The notes under the pieces were generated by a model. It was given only the letters and a program-made list of their open reading frames with translations. It was not told the origin of the DNA and made no database searches. Position numbers and translations under genes: made by a program. Below are positions 37,001 to 49,022 of a DNA stretch of 64,000 bases, piece after piece. Where the stretch lies: assembly GCA_013400975.1 (NCBI GenBank), contig WBMZ01000271.1:1-64000 (forward strand), in the 5' to 3' direction. The DNA is from Atrichornis clamosus (taxonomy: Eukaryota > Chordata > Aves > Passeriformes > Menuridae). The first letter of the stretch is position 1. Every line of letters starts with the position of its first letter.

Positions 37001-38727
37001 CACCAAGATTTCTTGTTTAAACATTGATATTAAATATATGAATATAATGAATAAATTTCATTAAATAAATTAAATATCCAGGAGAAGAGGGGCCAGTGCA
37101 GACCCAGGGCAGCCCCAACCATGGCAGTGCCCATAACCAGGCAGGAACTGCTTAAAACATGGTATAAAACTGTGCAATTCCTGCTGGATAATTATAACTC
37201 CGTTAAAAGAACAGAAAAATACTGGTGAATGGAAATTGTCGTAAGATCAGCCAATTAATACAATTTTTCTGTTGCATTTGATTGCCTTTTCTGTCCTTGG
37301 AAGAAGACAGAAAATAAGCCACGAGACCCTTCTGAAGAGATGCATTTTTTTTCTTTGGCTGTGCAATCACAGATTGATACATTCATAAATTTACACTATT
37401 TGGGGCTTCGAAATGTTTCTAATTTAATTGTGGAGGAGAAGAATATTTCTCCAAACAACTGAGGCTCAACACTGTGCCGTTTTTTTTCCTTTTTGAAAGG
37501 AAGTCTCTGAGGAGATGTCAGTGAGGTGTCCTCTTTTTGAGTTTTGATTCAATGCCATCATTTCTGGTATCCGGTGTTTGAAAGCACAGGAACATTAATG
37601 ATTTTATAATAGTAAATGTCGGTGTGCACTTGTCTCAAAACCGACCAAAACCAGAACTTTTAACCCAACTCGCGCCGTCTTTGCAGGTTTTAAACGCGAA
37701 CTTTGATAGGAAAGAACCACTCAGAAATGCAGCCTTCGTATCTGCGGTGCTCTGATTCAGTTCCTTCAGTTTTTATTCTATGTTTAGAGGATTTTGCCTG
37801 TGCCGTGAGTTCCCTGTGCAGATTTGTTACAGACACAGCCTGCCCCGGGGGCACCCGGTGCTGTCAGGGTGACAGCCACTGCCGCAAACCAGAGGGGAAT
37901 ATTTTTGGAACCATCCAAACAGCAGAGGAAAGAACATCCTGTTACAAACACGCTCATACTTGCACGGCTAGAAAAATATTATTCTCTTTCCTTTCTCCAA
38001 AACGAAAATAAACAACCGGGAGTTGTTCTCACCCTTCCATTCATTTTTCCCGATTTACGCGTTTGCACATTTTTGGGAGAACTCCTGCTCTTCGCAGTGC
38101 TGCAGCCACAGGGTGACAGTTGACAGGAATTTTGTGTTTCCTTTCCAACTGTGTCACCGCCGTAGCAGGGATCTGAGGAGGTCACTAAAAATCACTGTGC
38201 CACGATTTTCTGGGAGCAGAGTAAGAACTCTGTCATCTCCACGTGGCTTGGGAAATGAATTTCGCTTGGGAGCGTATTTTTGGGTGCATGAGATGTTTGG
38301 GTGAATGGCAGTGGAGATGCGAAGCGTTTTCTTTTATATATAGAAATCACTAAAGGTCAAAATCATCTTTTTTTTGAGGCTGTTGAGTTTGCTGATGCGT
38401 CCCCTGAGAGGTGAGGGACGTGTGAGTGGTCATTTAGTGGTTGTTTTAATTAGTCTGAATTCAAAGAGCGCTCGGGTGAAATAGGAGTAAATCTCATTAC
38501 TCTGACAGGGCTTGCTTGACTACAAAGAAAGTTTATATTTAGTAAACTACTCACTTCTGTGACCTAGTTTGCTGTGGATGATAATTTCCTTAGCGTGGCA
38601 CTGGGCTTACTTTTCCCCTGTTCAATTTCCATGAATGAGGGATTCTTCCCATCTCTCCTGATTTCTGGGCTACTCACGGCAAGGCAAGACTCTTCCTGTT
38701 GGTAGTTAACTGAATCCATGGTATTTC
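34058..38727. other. Unique intronic DNA, no gene seen
   Basis: No repeat family was recognised. Two patches look unusual: 37640-37710 (CpG-containing, TTTGCAGGTTTTAAACGCGA) and 38360-38600 (high-complexity). Neither has convincing exon structure. Confidence 0.5.
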
Positions 38728-38956
38728 TCTCCAATATCCCACCTATCCCTGCCCTCTAGCAGTGGGAAGCCATTCCCTGTGTCCTGTCCCTCCATCCCTT
38801 GTCCCAATCCCTCTCCAGCTCTCCTGGAGCCCCTTTAAGCCCTGGAAGGGGCTCTGAGCTCTCCCTGGAGCTTCCCTTCTCCAGGGGAACATTCCCAGCT
38901 CTCCCAGCCTGGCTCCAGAGCAGCTCCAGCCCTTGGAGCATCCCTGTGTCCTCCTC
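38728..38956 (-). mobile_element. CR1 LINE fragment lacking its 3' end, antisense
   Basis: It starts at CCAATATCCCACCTATCCCT and runs to GGAGCATCCCTGTGTCCTCC. The last about 200 bases of CR1, including the terminal repeat, are missing from the 38500-38727 side. A deletion after insertion is the likely reason. Confidence 0.9.
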
Positions 38957-40154
38957 TGTGCTCTGTTCACTGTTCAGCTTTAAAGAGAGATTAGCTGCTA
39001 AAAAAGTATTTATAAGTAATCCAGAAAGGAAGAAAATGGAGATACTCATGTTTGGAAGATAAATGGGATTTCTTTATAATGTAGTTTGTGTCTCGTTGAG
39101 GGCTGGGGGATTTCTTTCTCCCAGAAATATTTTGTTTCTCAGAATTTTTGATAGCACTGGGATTTTGCCTGTAGTAAAAAATAAAGTGTCTGTTGTCTGT
39201 ATACATAGAAAAAACACGTTTTTTTTCATTCTTTATATATATGTACATATTTACTTATAAATAATATGTGGTTTAAACTTAAATGTGAATATATAGCGAT
39301 AAGTATCTGGTACAGAAGCACCACCCACAGTATCCCCAAAAACTGGCCCTCCCCAGCATGCCAATAAATGAGTAAAATTAGTGAGGCTTTCATACTTTTA
39401 GTTCAAATATCTTCTTGTTTTCGAATGATAATTAGAAAATTCCATTCTACTGGTGTCAATAAAATGGTAAATAAGAGTTGAAGGCAGGATGAAATTCTTC
39501 CTTAGGACAATCCTGGAGAAGACTCATCTGTCATGTGATCTCATTAGTCCTTGCTCGCTCATCTCTGACAAAAACAAGCCAACCTGCTTTATTTATTCCT
39601 TGCTTAAAACTATTAATTTAAAAGAAATATTGAGGCGGCCTCAGCCTTGTTGTGGAACACAAAAAAAAAGATGAAACACTTGTGTTTTCCTCCTAATTCC
39701 TTTCCAGTGGTAGCCCCTGCAGCTGAGCTGAATCATGGTGTGGATTGGGAGCTCAGAGGGAATTCAGCCTTGTTAAGGATCCTTTGCATTTGCCACTACA
39801 AAAAAGAAAATAAAAATCAGGGAATGTTTTCCTAACCCTGGAGTAGCTGTGTGCAGATACTCTGTTATGCATCAAACATTTCTGCTGTTTTCTGTGTGCA
39901 TTTATCTCGCTGTGGAATAATCTTCATGTGACTGGAAGGATTTTTTCTCACAAACAAGACAAACACCTCCCAGAGGCAGCAGCTGATGGAGATTGCAGAG
40001 GCTTTGGAGTGTTTCCGTGGTGGTGCATCTCAAATCTTCCCTTATCTGAAAGAAAATGATGGGAGATGTTGCACCTCTCTGAGCTGCCCGGCTTCTTTTC
40101 ATTCCTAAATATTTCCAGGAAGCTCAGGCATGTTTTTCATTCATGAGATTAAAG
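38957..40154. other. Unique intronic DNA, no gene seen
   Basis: AT-rich DNA with a TATATATATGTACATATTTA run near 39234-39253. No exon or repeat was recognised. Confidence 0.5.
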
Positions 40155-40362
40155 AATCATCATGGAATCCCAGAGTGGTTTGGGTTGGAATGGACCTTAA
40201 ACCTCATCCCATTCCACCCCTGCCATGGGCAGGGACACCTCCCACTATCCCAGGTTGCTCCAACCTGGCCTTGGACACTTCCAGGGATCCAGGGGCAGCC
40301 ACAGCTGCTCTGGGAAACCTGTGCCAGGGCCTCCCCACCCTCACAGGCAGGAATTTCTAAAT
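40155..40362 (-). mobile_element. CR1 LINE 3' fragment, antisense
   Basis: ATCATCATGGAATCCCAGAG through CACCCTCACAGGCAGGAATT. About 200 bases of the CR1 3' end, well preserved. Confidence 0.93.
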
Positions 40363-40834
40363 TACTTTTGATTCATTAATTTCAACTTACTGTTTTTCTC
40401 CAATGAATTTTTGAGTGTTCACTTTTAATAATTATTGTCGTGTGTTCAGAGAGTTCAGCTTCTTCAAAATTGCTGTATAAATTAACAAAAGTATAGAGGA
40501 AGTTTCATATCTCAGAAGATACTAAATGTTGAGTTGTATCTAAATAAATGTTTTGTCCCCGGTCCAGGAAGAAATTTAAAAAAAAAAAAGAGAAATCAAA
40601 ACAGATTCTTCCATTTGAGCAGAGACATATGTTTGGTGGGTTGGCACCAGACTAGGATGCAGAATCCTGTAGAACCAACTCTTCATACTCTGGGATATTT
40701 AGAGGAACAACATTCAAAATAAGGTGCTAGGGAATATACGAAAAATAGAAAAATTTTAAAAGAAGAGTGGAGAGCACAAAGGAATTCCAGCCACTCCAGA
40801 ATCCTGGGATGTAGTGACCAGGAAAGGGTGTTCA

Positions 40835-40977
40835 GGATCCATAGGGATCCATTGAGTGGGGCTTGGAGCAAGCTGGGATGGTGGGAGGTGTCCCTGCCCA
40901 TGGCAGGGGGTGGAACAAGATGGTCTTTAAGGTCCCTTCCAGCCCAAACCATTCTGGGATCCTGTGGAATTGTGACC
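40835..40977 (+). mobile_element. CR1 LINE 3' fragment, sense
   Basis: GGGGCTTGGAGCAAGCTGGG through AGCCCAAACCATTCTGGGAT is the last about 120 bases of CR1. It ends with a decayed terminal repeat (TGGGATCCTGTGGAATTGTG). A duplicated GGATCCAT (40837 and 40846) marks its 5' side. Confidence 0.9.
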
Positions 40978-42007
40978 TTTTTTTGTGTCAGTGTCAAATG
41001 TCAAACAGGAACCAGGCACTGCCAATAAGGTCAGGTGTTTTCAAAGAGAAAAAGCTTAATTTCATCAATAAATTCCCGTTAATTGCAGCTGAGATCACAG
41101 TGATCCTCCTGGTTCTTAGGGCAATGATCATAAAATCGTATGAAGGGAAAATAATGAAACACTTGGGTGCCATTCAGCAAAATTAACAGGTCCCAAGAAA
41201 TTCAGAAGATTCCCTTGAAACATGTGGTTAAACACAGGAGAAACTTCTTCCCAGTGCTCTGATACTCAGAGCCCTTTGAGAAGGCTTAGAGGTTTTGAGA
41301 ACAAAATTAATGATACCCTTACAATTATTGCAGTTGTTCTGTGTGAGAGAGTGATGATTAAATCCGATCAGAAATAACATCTGCAGTGGGAGCACAGTTT
41401 AAATATCTGGATTTTGGTTGTGCAGTTCACAAAGAAAATAGAAAATATCATCTATGAACACAAAAGGCAACGTGAGAATGATTTACTTGTCAGGCAAAAA
41501 AAATAAAATAAAGATCTTTTCATGTCACTGAAAAAAATCTGGGGGGATTTGGGTCTGATTCAACATCTTAGGAACTGAATGGGAAGTTTGGAGCACAGCT
41601 GATAGAAAACCTCAACCCTGAATTATGTGGGAAGACAAGTCACAGACTCTGACCCACTTTGGAGACTCCAGACAAGAGCTGTTTAAAATGGCACAATGAA
41701 ATACTGCATTCTTATCCCTGAGTTGCTCCATATTCTGTGTCCTCCCTTTAAAATGCCATTTTTTACTCCCAATTCTCAGTACATTTTCCAGTTTCCAGCT
41801 CTTCCTGTCAGCAGGTGTGCTTTCCACTTGGGAATCACTGATCCAATCTTCTATGTTGAACTTATTAAAGGAATCTGTGGTTGGATCCTTGGCTTCTGAT
41901 CCCTTGCCTTGGCTTCTGATCCATTTTATTCCTTGGACTTTTTTGGGTTGGTTTAGAGACCAAGTAAAGGACACCAAAGCCAAGCAGAGCTGTCAGAAAG
42001 TGGTGCT
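40978..42007. other. Unique intronic DNA, no gene seen
   Basis: Contains the short tandem duplication at 41887-41922. Nothing else was recognised. Confidence 0.5.
41887..41922. repeat. Short tandem duplication
   Basis: CCTTGGCTTCTGATCC occurs twice, at 41887-41902 and 41907-41922, with no mismatch. This suggests a recent 20-base duplication. Confidence 0.9.
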
Positions 42008-42068
42008 GGGTTGATGGTGTTGGATGATCTCAAAGGTTTTTTCCAACCTTAACAACTCCCTGATTCCA
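42008..42068 (+). mobile_element. CR1 LINE terminal scrap, sense
   Basis: GGTGTTGGATGATCTCAAAG, TTTTTTCCAACCTTAACAAC and TGATTCC form the last 60 bases of a CR1 of the same subfamily as 27586-27878. Confidence 0.75.
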
Positions 42069-42142
42069 AGGAATGGTAGGCCGTGGCTGCACAAGGTGTA
42101 CACCTGTGGGTTTGAAGGTAATTGCTTCGGGATTGGTGGTGT

Positions 42143-42250
42143 TGGGGTTGGAAAAGCCCTCCAGGGTGGTGGAGTCCAAGCTGTGCCATCCCCACCTTGT
42201 CACCAGAGCCCTGAGTGCCACTTCCAGAAGTTCCCTGGACCCCAGAGCAC
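42143..42250 (-). mobile_element. CR1 LINE terminal scrap, antisense
   Basis: GGGGTTGGAAAAGCCCTCCA, GGAGTCCAAGCTGTGCC and CCTGAGTGCCACTTCCAGAA match the end of the divergent CR1 subfamily in reverse. It lies 75 bases from the sense scrap at 42008, so the two are tail to tail. Confidence 0.65.
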
Positions 42251-43847
42251 CAACATTTGGTGTCTCAGATCAGGCTGTTCAGTGACGCTGAGCTCATCAG
42301 CAGAACTTGTTGTTCACCTCTTATCTCACAGAAACTTCCGTGACTTCCAGGTGTTCCATGAGCCTTGGATTATTAAAAACACTTTTTTTCCATTCCTCTC
42401 CTGCCCCTCAACCCTGCCTTGAACCATATCTGGGAATTCAGCAGCAGTTTGCTGGGGCAGCATCACTTCCAGTGCCTACCCAGCAGCTTTTGAGTCTTTG
42501 AACTGGGTCACTTTGTGTCTGGAATGTTTTCCCTGTGCTGATCCATCAGTTCTCAGCTGGGCAGGCACCGAGGTGCAGTGCACAGCCAATTGCTTTTCCA
42601 GGTTTTCATTAGGAGAAGAGAAGGAACATAATCATGGTATAGTCTGGGCAATTTTATTTCAGAGACTGATGTGACAGTTATTTCTTCTACGAGGATTTTA
42701 AATTTTTGGCAGCACTAGGAAGAGCAGAGAGTATCCGTGTAGGTATTCCATAACTTGCTGTTCTGTGGGAAAAGTCGATTTGGATGGAGTTCATTCTCAG
42801 GTTGGATTGATTTCAGCAGAAACAAACATGGACAATTCAGATAAAACATTATCATGAAGCCGAGATGAAATAACTTCTTGATTGCTATGAGCAAATGGCA
42901 AAACCTTGGTGCTTTTGCTATTAGAGGTATTTAACTACTAGAGGTATTTAATGGTTTTCTTTAAGCAGCAGTAAATTGTCCCCAGAGCTGGTGATCCCAT
43001 CACCTTTCCACTCCTGTCCTGCCTGTTGGCAGTCAGGTGTCCCAGGCCTGCAAATAAAGAAATGAATACTTAGATAAATTATATTTTTATAGATAACATA
43101 TATATTCAAGCTGAATCAGTCGCTTGTGTTAACCCAGGTGGGATTGCTGTGGTGGATGTTCCCTGTCAGGAATCCACAGAAGGTTTTCCTTTGCTCAGAG
43201 CTGGATCTGAGAAAGTCTAAACCAAGTGGAATTGGCTGAGTAAAAGGGAAAATCGTTTATAAGATGAAAACTTTTGGACTTGCTGAGTGTTTCTGGTGGT
43301 TTTATTTTTGATACTCACCTTTCCATACTTACAGTGCTGAAACATGAAAGCAGCACTAACAAATTACACTGCATGCTTATATCGTTGAATGATTTTATTT
43401 TTTTAAAGCATTTATAGTGACATTGTCTTAAAGTTGCCTTTAATTTGGCTTTTCAAAGTCCAGGGAGATGGTTTAGCTTTTCATTATCTATTAGTGCTTA
43501 TAATACGACACATCTCAATACTAATTTGTAATTTTATTTCATCTAATTTTTAACTCACAGGATCATTGCTGTTGTTATTTTGGTATAACAGTGAATTCCC
43601 CAAGTTAGGTGTATTTTTAAATATACTAATGCAGAATAATTATCATATTCCTCCAGCAGATAAATCCCTTCCCATATAGTGGTGGCTCTGGTGCTTGCCT
43701 GTTTATTTTTAACAGCAGCTCCTCAATCCCATGTGTTGCATGAAATGCACAGTTTTACTTTGTGCCTTTCTAATTAATAAATAAAGATTTTTAAACCCCT
43801 AATTGCAGCTGACCTGGCTTATTTTCTGCTCTGGTGTTGTCCATCAG
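42251..43847. other. Unique intronic DNA before the candidate exon
   Basis: Contains a tandem duplication at 42918-42951. The AT content rises toward 43300-43800, and there are pyrimidine-rich stretches just before the exon acceptor. No other feature was recognised. Confidence 0.45.
42918..42951. repeat. 17-bp tandem duplication
   Basis: Two adjacent units, CTATTAGAGGTATTTAA and CTACTAGAGGTATTTAA, differ at one base. Confidence 0.9.
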
Positions 43848-43945
43848 ATCCTCGTTGACGATGGTGGTCGCTGGAGGCAGCAATATTGAAGATTATATCA
43901 TTTACAGACAAGATCTTTGAAATCTGTGTCCTTCAGACAGCAAAG
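43848..43945 (+). other. Candidate second 5' UTR exon
   Basis: A pyrimidine-rich tract ends in GTCCATCAG (AG at 43846-43847). A branch-point-like CTGAC lies about 35 bases upstream (near 43809). The right edge is CAAAG followed by GTGAGT, a consensus donor. The 98 bases between are high-complexity and free of repeats. All three + frames contain a stop, so the exon must be noncoding, in keeping with the noncoding exon 1. It lies in the orientation of the inferred gene. Shorter alternative acceptors exist at TTTACAG (43907) and CCTTCAG (43936). The evidence is splice-signal quality only; a chance exon-like arrangement in 64 kb remains possible. Confidence 0.5.
43861..43920 (+). other. uORF in candidate exon 2, strong start context
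   Basis: ATG with A at -3 and G at +4 (ACGATGG), the favoured vertebrate initiation context, opens a 19-codon frame, MVVAGGSNIEDYIIYRQDL, closed by TGA at 43918-43920 inside the exon. If the exon is real, ribosomes would be expected to initiate here often, so transcripts including it should be translationally damped. The peptide resembles nothing that I know. Confidence 0.4.
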
Positions 43946-45237
43946 GTGAGTCAAATAATTCACATTCTGCACTTGTCTGTGAGTAAGAAGTTCGGTTTGG
44001 ACCTCAGAAATAACCAAAATTGAACAGCAGCTGAAGTTTGAGAGCCTGACTGCTCTGCCAACTTTTAACCTCATTTTTAATGTGTTTATTTATTCTAATG
44101 TGAAAAATAAGCTCCGTGGAAAGAGCTCAGTTTCTTCTTCTCCTTTTAGTTACAAGAACATGAGTCCTTCCTTAGCTGCTCTTTTTTTCCTGCATTTAAT
44201 GTTTTTCTTTATCCTTCCTTTCTCACGAGTTTTCTGACCTACAGATCAGTTCCAATATTTGTGTGTGATCCTGATGAGAGCCACCACTACCTTTGTGTGT
44301 CAAAGCCTGAAGAGTTGGTGAGGATGGGGCTTGTGCTCAAAAAGACAAAAATTAGGTGCAAAAGAAATAGCCAGAAACAAAGTAAAATAGTGATAAAGCT
44401 CTTGAAGGTTTCTATAGAATTTTAGAAATGTGACTTTTAAAAATTAAATATTGAAAGCACTAATCTGGTGTCTCTTGTGCCATTTTTTTGCTCTACTTTT
44501 ATTATTTATTATCAATGTGTGGTCTTTTGATCCAAATAAATGTGAGATATTCGGGAGAATTTTGTTTATGGTTTTTTTTTTCCTATTTTGAAACTAACTC
44601 TATATAACACTCTAGGTAATATGGCAGCATTTTTTTTTCTGTTATGGAAATAGAGCTAATTTTCCCACTCATTATCTGCTGTTAATTTAATGTGTGGCAA
44701 TATCTGAAATGTAGTGCTGATTATGGCAGTAGATTTTTGGTTAGCAGTACAGCTCATCTATGAGCAAACCAATTAAGACATCATTTCAGAATATAATTGA
44801 GCTCCTAATGGGGCACTTGAATTCACTTAGAAATTTACATATTTGCTTTTCTTTGCTTCAGCAGAGAGGTCCAAAATGAGGGTACAGCTTCATTTTTGAA
44901 CTTCTGGAGGCACCAACTTGAGCTGAGACTTTTCAAAGTGTAACATGCTGTTGGATAAGGGGATGGAGAAATTCATGGATAAGCTGCTTCATTCTCAAAT
45001 CCAACTCTGGATGGCTCTTGGGAGCTGGATATTTGAGGAATAAACCTACATTTTTCTTAGGGTGCTGTGGCCCAGGTGCTGCTCTTCTCAGCTGTGATGC
45101 AACACAGTCAAAACTGCTTTAATTACAAAGTTTGTTCAGTGTTTGTTACTAATTAATTAAATAACTAATTAGTTTGTAACTAATTTTCTTCTTTTCGTCA
45201 TGTCTGGAGCTGATGGGAAAGGGTTCATCCTCCAAAT
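43946..45237. other. Unique intronic DNA, no gene seen
   Basis: Pyrimidine- and AT-rich DNA with no recognised repeat family. Confidence 0.5.
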
Positions 45238-45370
45238 CTTTATAATATATATAATAATATATTATCNNNNTATTACCTTTATAATATCTATAATATATAT
45301 TATCTTTATAATACATATATATTTCTTTCTGACATGTATATAATAGATCAATATTATATATAATCTTTAT
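45238..45370. repeat. AT-rich tandem repeat with four unresolved bases
   Basis: Irregular repeats of TATAATAT/TTTATAATATC units, with four N at 45267-45270. The Ns show that sequencing or assembly failed to resolve the array, so the true length is uncertain. Confidence 0.9.
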
Positions 45371-46311
45371 TTTCAAGCAATATGGATAGAGAATTCTTGG
45401 AAGTGCTTTGTTAGCCCAGACAAATTAAGTGCCTCATTTACGTAGTGTTTGAAAACGAAGATAAAAAATGAAGGCATTTCTCTTTGCTTTTCATTTTCCT
45501 TTTGTTTTGGGGCTTTTTTGACCCCCAGAAGGAAGAATTTTTACCTTTAAAAGACAAACACTCCAGAGCTGAGAGAGGTTATTTATACCTCTGCCTTACT
45601 GAGGGGTTGGGTTTGTTTTGTTGTTACTCTTCCCTTCAAGGATAGACCTTTGCATATGTTTTCATTTGTTCTAAAATGGGAATCTGCACCATTTGGTAAA
45701 GGGAAACCAAATGCTTTGGGGGAATAATTATCAAAGTTTGTGTTTGGGTTCCTAAGAAACCTTTTTATATGTGAAAAACTAGGGCAGGGAAAGTAGCTTT
45801 TCTGTAAGGTTCGTGTCGTACTTGTTATTTCCTTCAAGTTTTAATATGTACATGTGGATAAACCTCAGGATGCTTCTGTGAATTCCAAGGAAACATTTCG
45901 TTCACATTCTCAGCATTTAGCCTGTATTTTGTACTTTTTGGCCACCACTGAAGTGCTCCCAGCTGGACAGGTATGAGCAGACACTGCTCCTGTTCCATCT
46001 GATCTATTTTTAAAAGCAGGGGCTCTCTGGATCTAATCCACATTCCTGTGTAGTCCGGTACTTCCAAACCTTCCTGACCCGGCCTCACCCGCTCAGACCT
46101 CGTGCATTATCTTTAATTAGATGATAGCATGCTATTTTCCTCCATAGGAAACCCTTCCATTAAATAGATGGAATTTAACCAGCAATCTGCTGTCTTTAAT
46201 TGTTCACTCCGTGGCTCCAGAACTTCTGTCCTGAGCAATGTTCAGACCTTTCCCTGCAGATGGAATTCTCTGCCTCTGTGCTTTATTGTACATTTTAGCA
46301 ACAGGTTTTGT
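45371..46311. other. Unique intronic DNA, no gene seen
   Basis: No feature was recognised. Confidence 0.5.
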
Positions 46312-46752
46312 AGAATCCCAGACTGGTTTGGGTTGGAAGGGACCTTAAGGATCATCCCATTCCACCCCTGCCATGGGCAGGGACACTTCCCACTATCCCA
46401 GGGTGCTCCAACCTGGTCTTGGACACTTCCAAGGATCCAGGGGCAGCCACAGCTTCTCTGGGAAATCTATGCTAGGGTCTCAGCACCCTCACAGGGAACA
46501 ATTCCTTCCCAATATCCCATCTCTCCCTGCCCTCTGGCAGTGGGAAGCCATTCCCTGTGTCCTATCCCTCCTCTCCTTGTCCCAAGTCCCTCTCCAGCTC
46601 TCCTGGAGCCCCTTTAGACCCTGGAAGGGGCTCTGAGCTCTCCCTGGATCCTTCCCTTCTCCAGGTGAACATTCCCAGCTCTCCCAGCCTGGCTCCAGAG
46701 CAGCGGGGCTCCAACCCTTGGAGCATCTCCATGGCCTCCTCTGGACTCCCTC
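46312..46752 (-). mobile_element. CR1 LINE 3' fragment, antisense
   Basis: One of the most complete CR1 tails here: TAGAATCCCAGACTGGTTTG at the terminal side through CATCTCCATGGCCTCCTCTG. About 440 bases. The open frames across it on both strands are CR1 sequence. Confidence 0.94.
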
Positions 46753-48947
46753 AAAAAAATCCATGTTTTCCTTGTGTTGGGAGCAAACACTGCATTAATA
46801 ACACAGAGAACTGGTTCTGCAGAGAGGGAGGATGAGTGGGGTTTACATCCATTTATCTTTTTACACGTGGGAAATTCCGGTACTCTGATGGAATCTTACG
46901 CTGTGCCCTAAACTGGCAAACACGTCCAGTGCCCTGTGCCATCTCCAGCTCCGAGCTGTGTTGTCTCTGAGGAATTCCTGACCCGTGGAATTCCAGGCCT
47001 GTGATGTGTCACTGCTCAAAGCCGGGCCTTGCTCTCCAAACTCCAGAATTGAGAGGGCTGTTGAATTCTCCTGGAGCCTGTGGCACACAGAGCCTTGGCT
47101 CAGCTCCCCCTCCGCCTCTCGAAATGGCCTCAGAGCTGTGTCATTCCCAAGGTTTTGGTTGTGGTTATTCCAAGGCACACAAGGAGCGGGGTGGTGTTCC
47201 ATCGTTTTTCTCCCCGAGGCCATCTCCAGAGTCACAGAATATTTTCCCTGAATTGTCCTTAAAACCGAGGAGCCCAATTGCTTTTTCTGAAGCCCTGATG
47301 TTTTTCTGAGAACAATCAATTTTCTGTCTCACTCTGTCTTCTTTCCATATGAAAGGGTTGGAGTTTTGTGAAAATCCCAAGGTGCTTCCTCTAAAGCAAG
47401 GTATAAATGAATTCTACCTTCTTAAATTTAATAAAAGGAGACCTACTTAATTTGAATTTTTTTTCTACAGAAATTATTTAAAGGTTTTGGGTTAAAAAAA
47501 AGACATTTTCATAATGTTGCTCTTCAATATCACAACTTTTAGATACATTACAGAGCCAAATTTTAAAAGAACATATTAAATGTAATAGATTTGATAAGTT
47601 GTTCTCTGCCTGAGCAGAAAATTTTGTACAACTTCTGCCAAGTTTTTGCACTGAGCAAGAAGTTTGTTTTCCATGATCCCCCTTTCTCTTCCAGCTGCTC
47701 CTTCTGAAACTGAATTATGGGCTGACGTTTTGAATTTTCCTTACACAGATATTGTAAATAAAACTCACCAACTACAAAGGCCTTTCATTTTGAAAAATTG
47801 GAACAGCAGGCACCCTGAACAAAAGGAAATGTTCCCAACACTTTTTTTATTGTAACCAAATTAATCAAGCTCAGAGATTTACGTGTAATTTCAGAGCTAA
47901 ACATTTTAAGTAATGCAAAACTTTCTGATCCTGCAGTGCCTTTCTTGCTTTAAAATTCAGAACAAAACAGCAAAATTGTTAGAGTTAATTTTTTTTAACA
48001 TATCATTTCTCTTAGCAAAGCTAAGGGTTGGCTTCTTGCAGTCCCAGGAACCTGGATACCTCCAGAAAGTTCTGAGGTTCTTGGGATAGCTCCAGAAAAT
48101 TTGGAGGGTTTGGATTATTTCAGGCTGTGGTGTTCGAGAATTGTACCTGTATCCATCCTTAGGTTTTCCTGTAATATCACAAGAAATTTCTGTGAACTGA
48201 AAGCCACATCTTTCTCCTCAAAGGGCAACTGGTTTAAAAGAACAGAGAAGAGCTCCTGTCGTTATTTATTAATTGTACATTTAAAAGAAGAATGTAGTTA
48301 GGGTGTAGTACTTAAGATAAACTGACTAATTCTTTTCTGTTGAAACACCAAACCAAACTCAGATCTTTGATTTTTATTTTAATAATTCCTTCTGGAAAAA
48401 AAAAAAGAAAGGAAGCTCAAGGGCAGCAAATTTAAAATGTAGCTGTTAATAAAAAACTAAGAAAACGTTGGGATTTTTGACCTGAAGGTGGCCTGAAAGG
48501 TTGTGAAGGGATTTTTTTTTTCATTTTGCTCTTCAATTTTGTCTTCTTTTCCCCTTACTATCAGTTCACATCCTTGGAGACCCACTATCATGGTGAAAAA
48601 TGTATTGAAATGGTTAAGGAAGGCATTATCATTTTTCCAATTCTTAACTGGCCTTCTCCTGGAGGGATCCCAGTCCAGGGAAATGCTTGAAAATTAAAAC
48701 CAGTGATGCTTTTAAATGCATCTGTAGAAAAGAGCCTCTCTTCCCCTGAAAACCTGTGGTGATGCTCCAGAGCTGAAAACAAAAATGGTTATTTTTATTT
48801 TTCACCACATTCCTGAAAAATATTCACGAGAGGCAAGATTGTCACCAAGGTGGGTCAGTAATGGCCGCAGTTGGCTTTGACTCAGGCTCCCAAAGTTACT
48901 TGGGATCACTTCCAAGGATTCATTACATTTCTTCCAGGCTTTTTCAT
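46753..48947. other. Unique intronic DNA, no gene seen
   Basis: Moderately GC-rich at 46880-47260, giving several overlapping open frames without coding character. AT-rich afterwards. No exon or repeat family was recognised. Confidence 0.5.
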
Positions 48948-49022
48948 GGGATTATTTAGGTTGGAAAACACTTTAAAAATCAGCCAGTCCAACCATTAAC
49001 CCAGCCCAGGTCCACCCTCAGT
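48948..49022 (-). mobile_element. CR1 LINE terminal scrap, antisense
   Basis: GGATTATTTAGGTTGGAAAA, then CAGCCAGTCCAACCATTAAC and CCAGCCCAGGTCCACC: the last about 70 bases of the divergent CR1 subfamily, in reverse. Confidence 0.8.

Larger units (their letters stand above)
317..43847 (+). other. Inferred very long first intron
   Basis: This is the interval between the exon 1 donor and the candidate second exon acceptor. It contains no exon-like coding segment that I could support: reading frames are short, lack recognisable domains, and are interrupted by CR1 copies and homopolymers. First introns of tens of kilobases in 5' UTRs are common for vertebrate regulatory genes. The boundary at the right depends on the exon 2 call. 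Unrecognised small exons inside it are possible. Confidence 0.45.

Noticed and set aside
45238..45370. AT-rich array as a replication origin or matrix attachment site
   Set aside because: AT-richness alone does not support either call; it is better described as a simple repeat.
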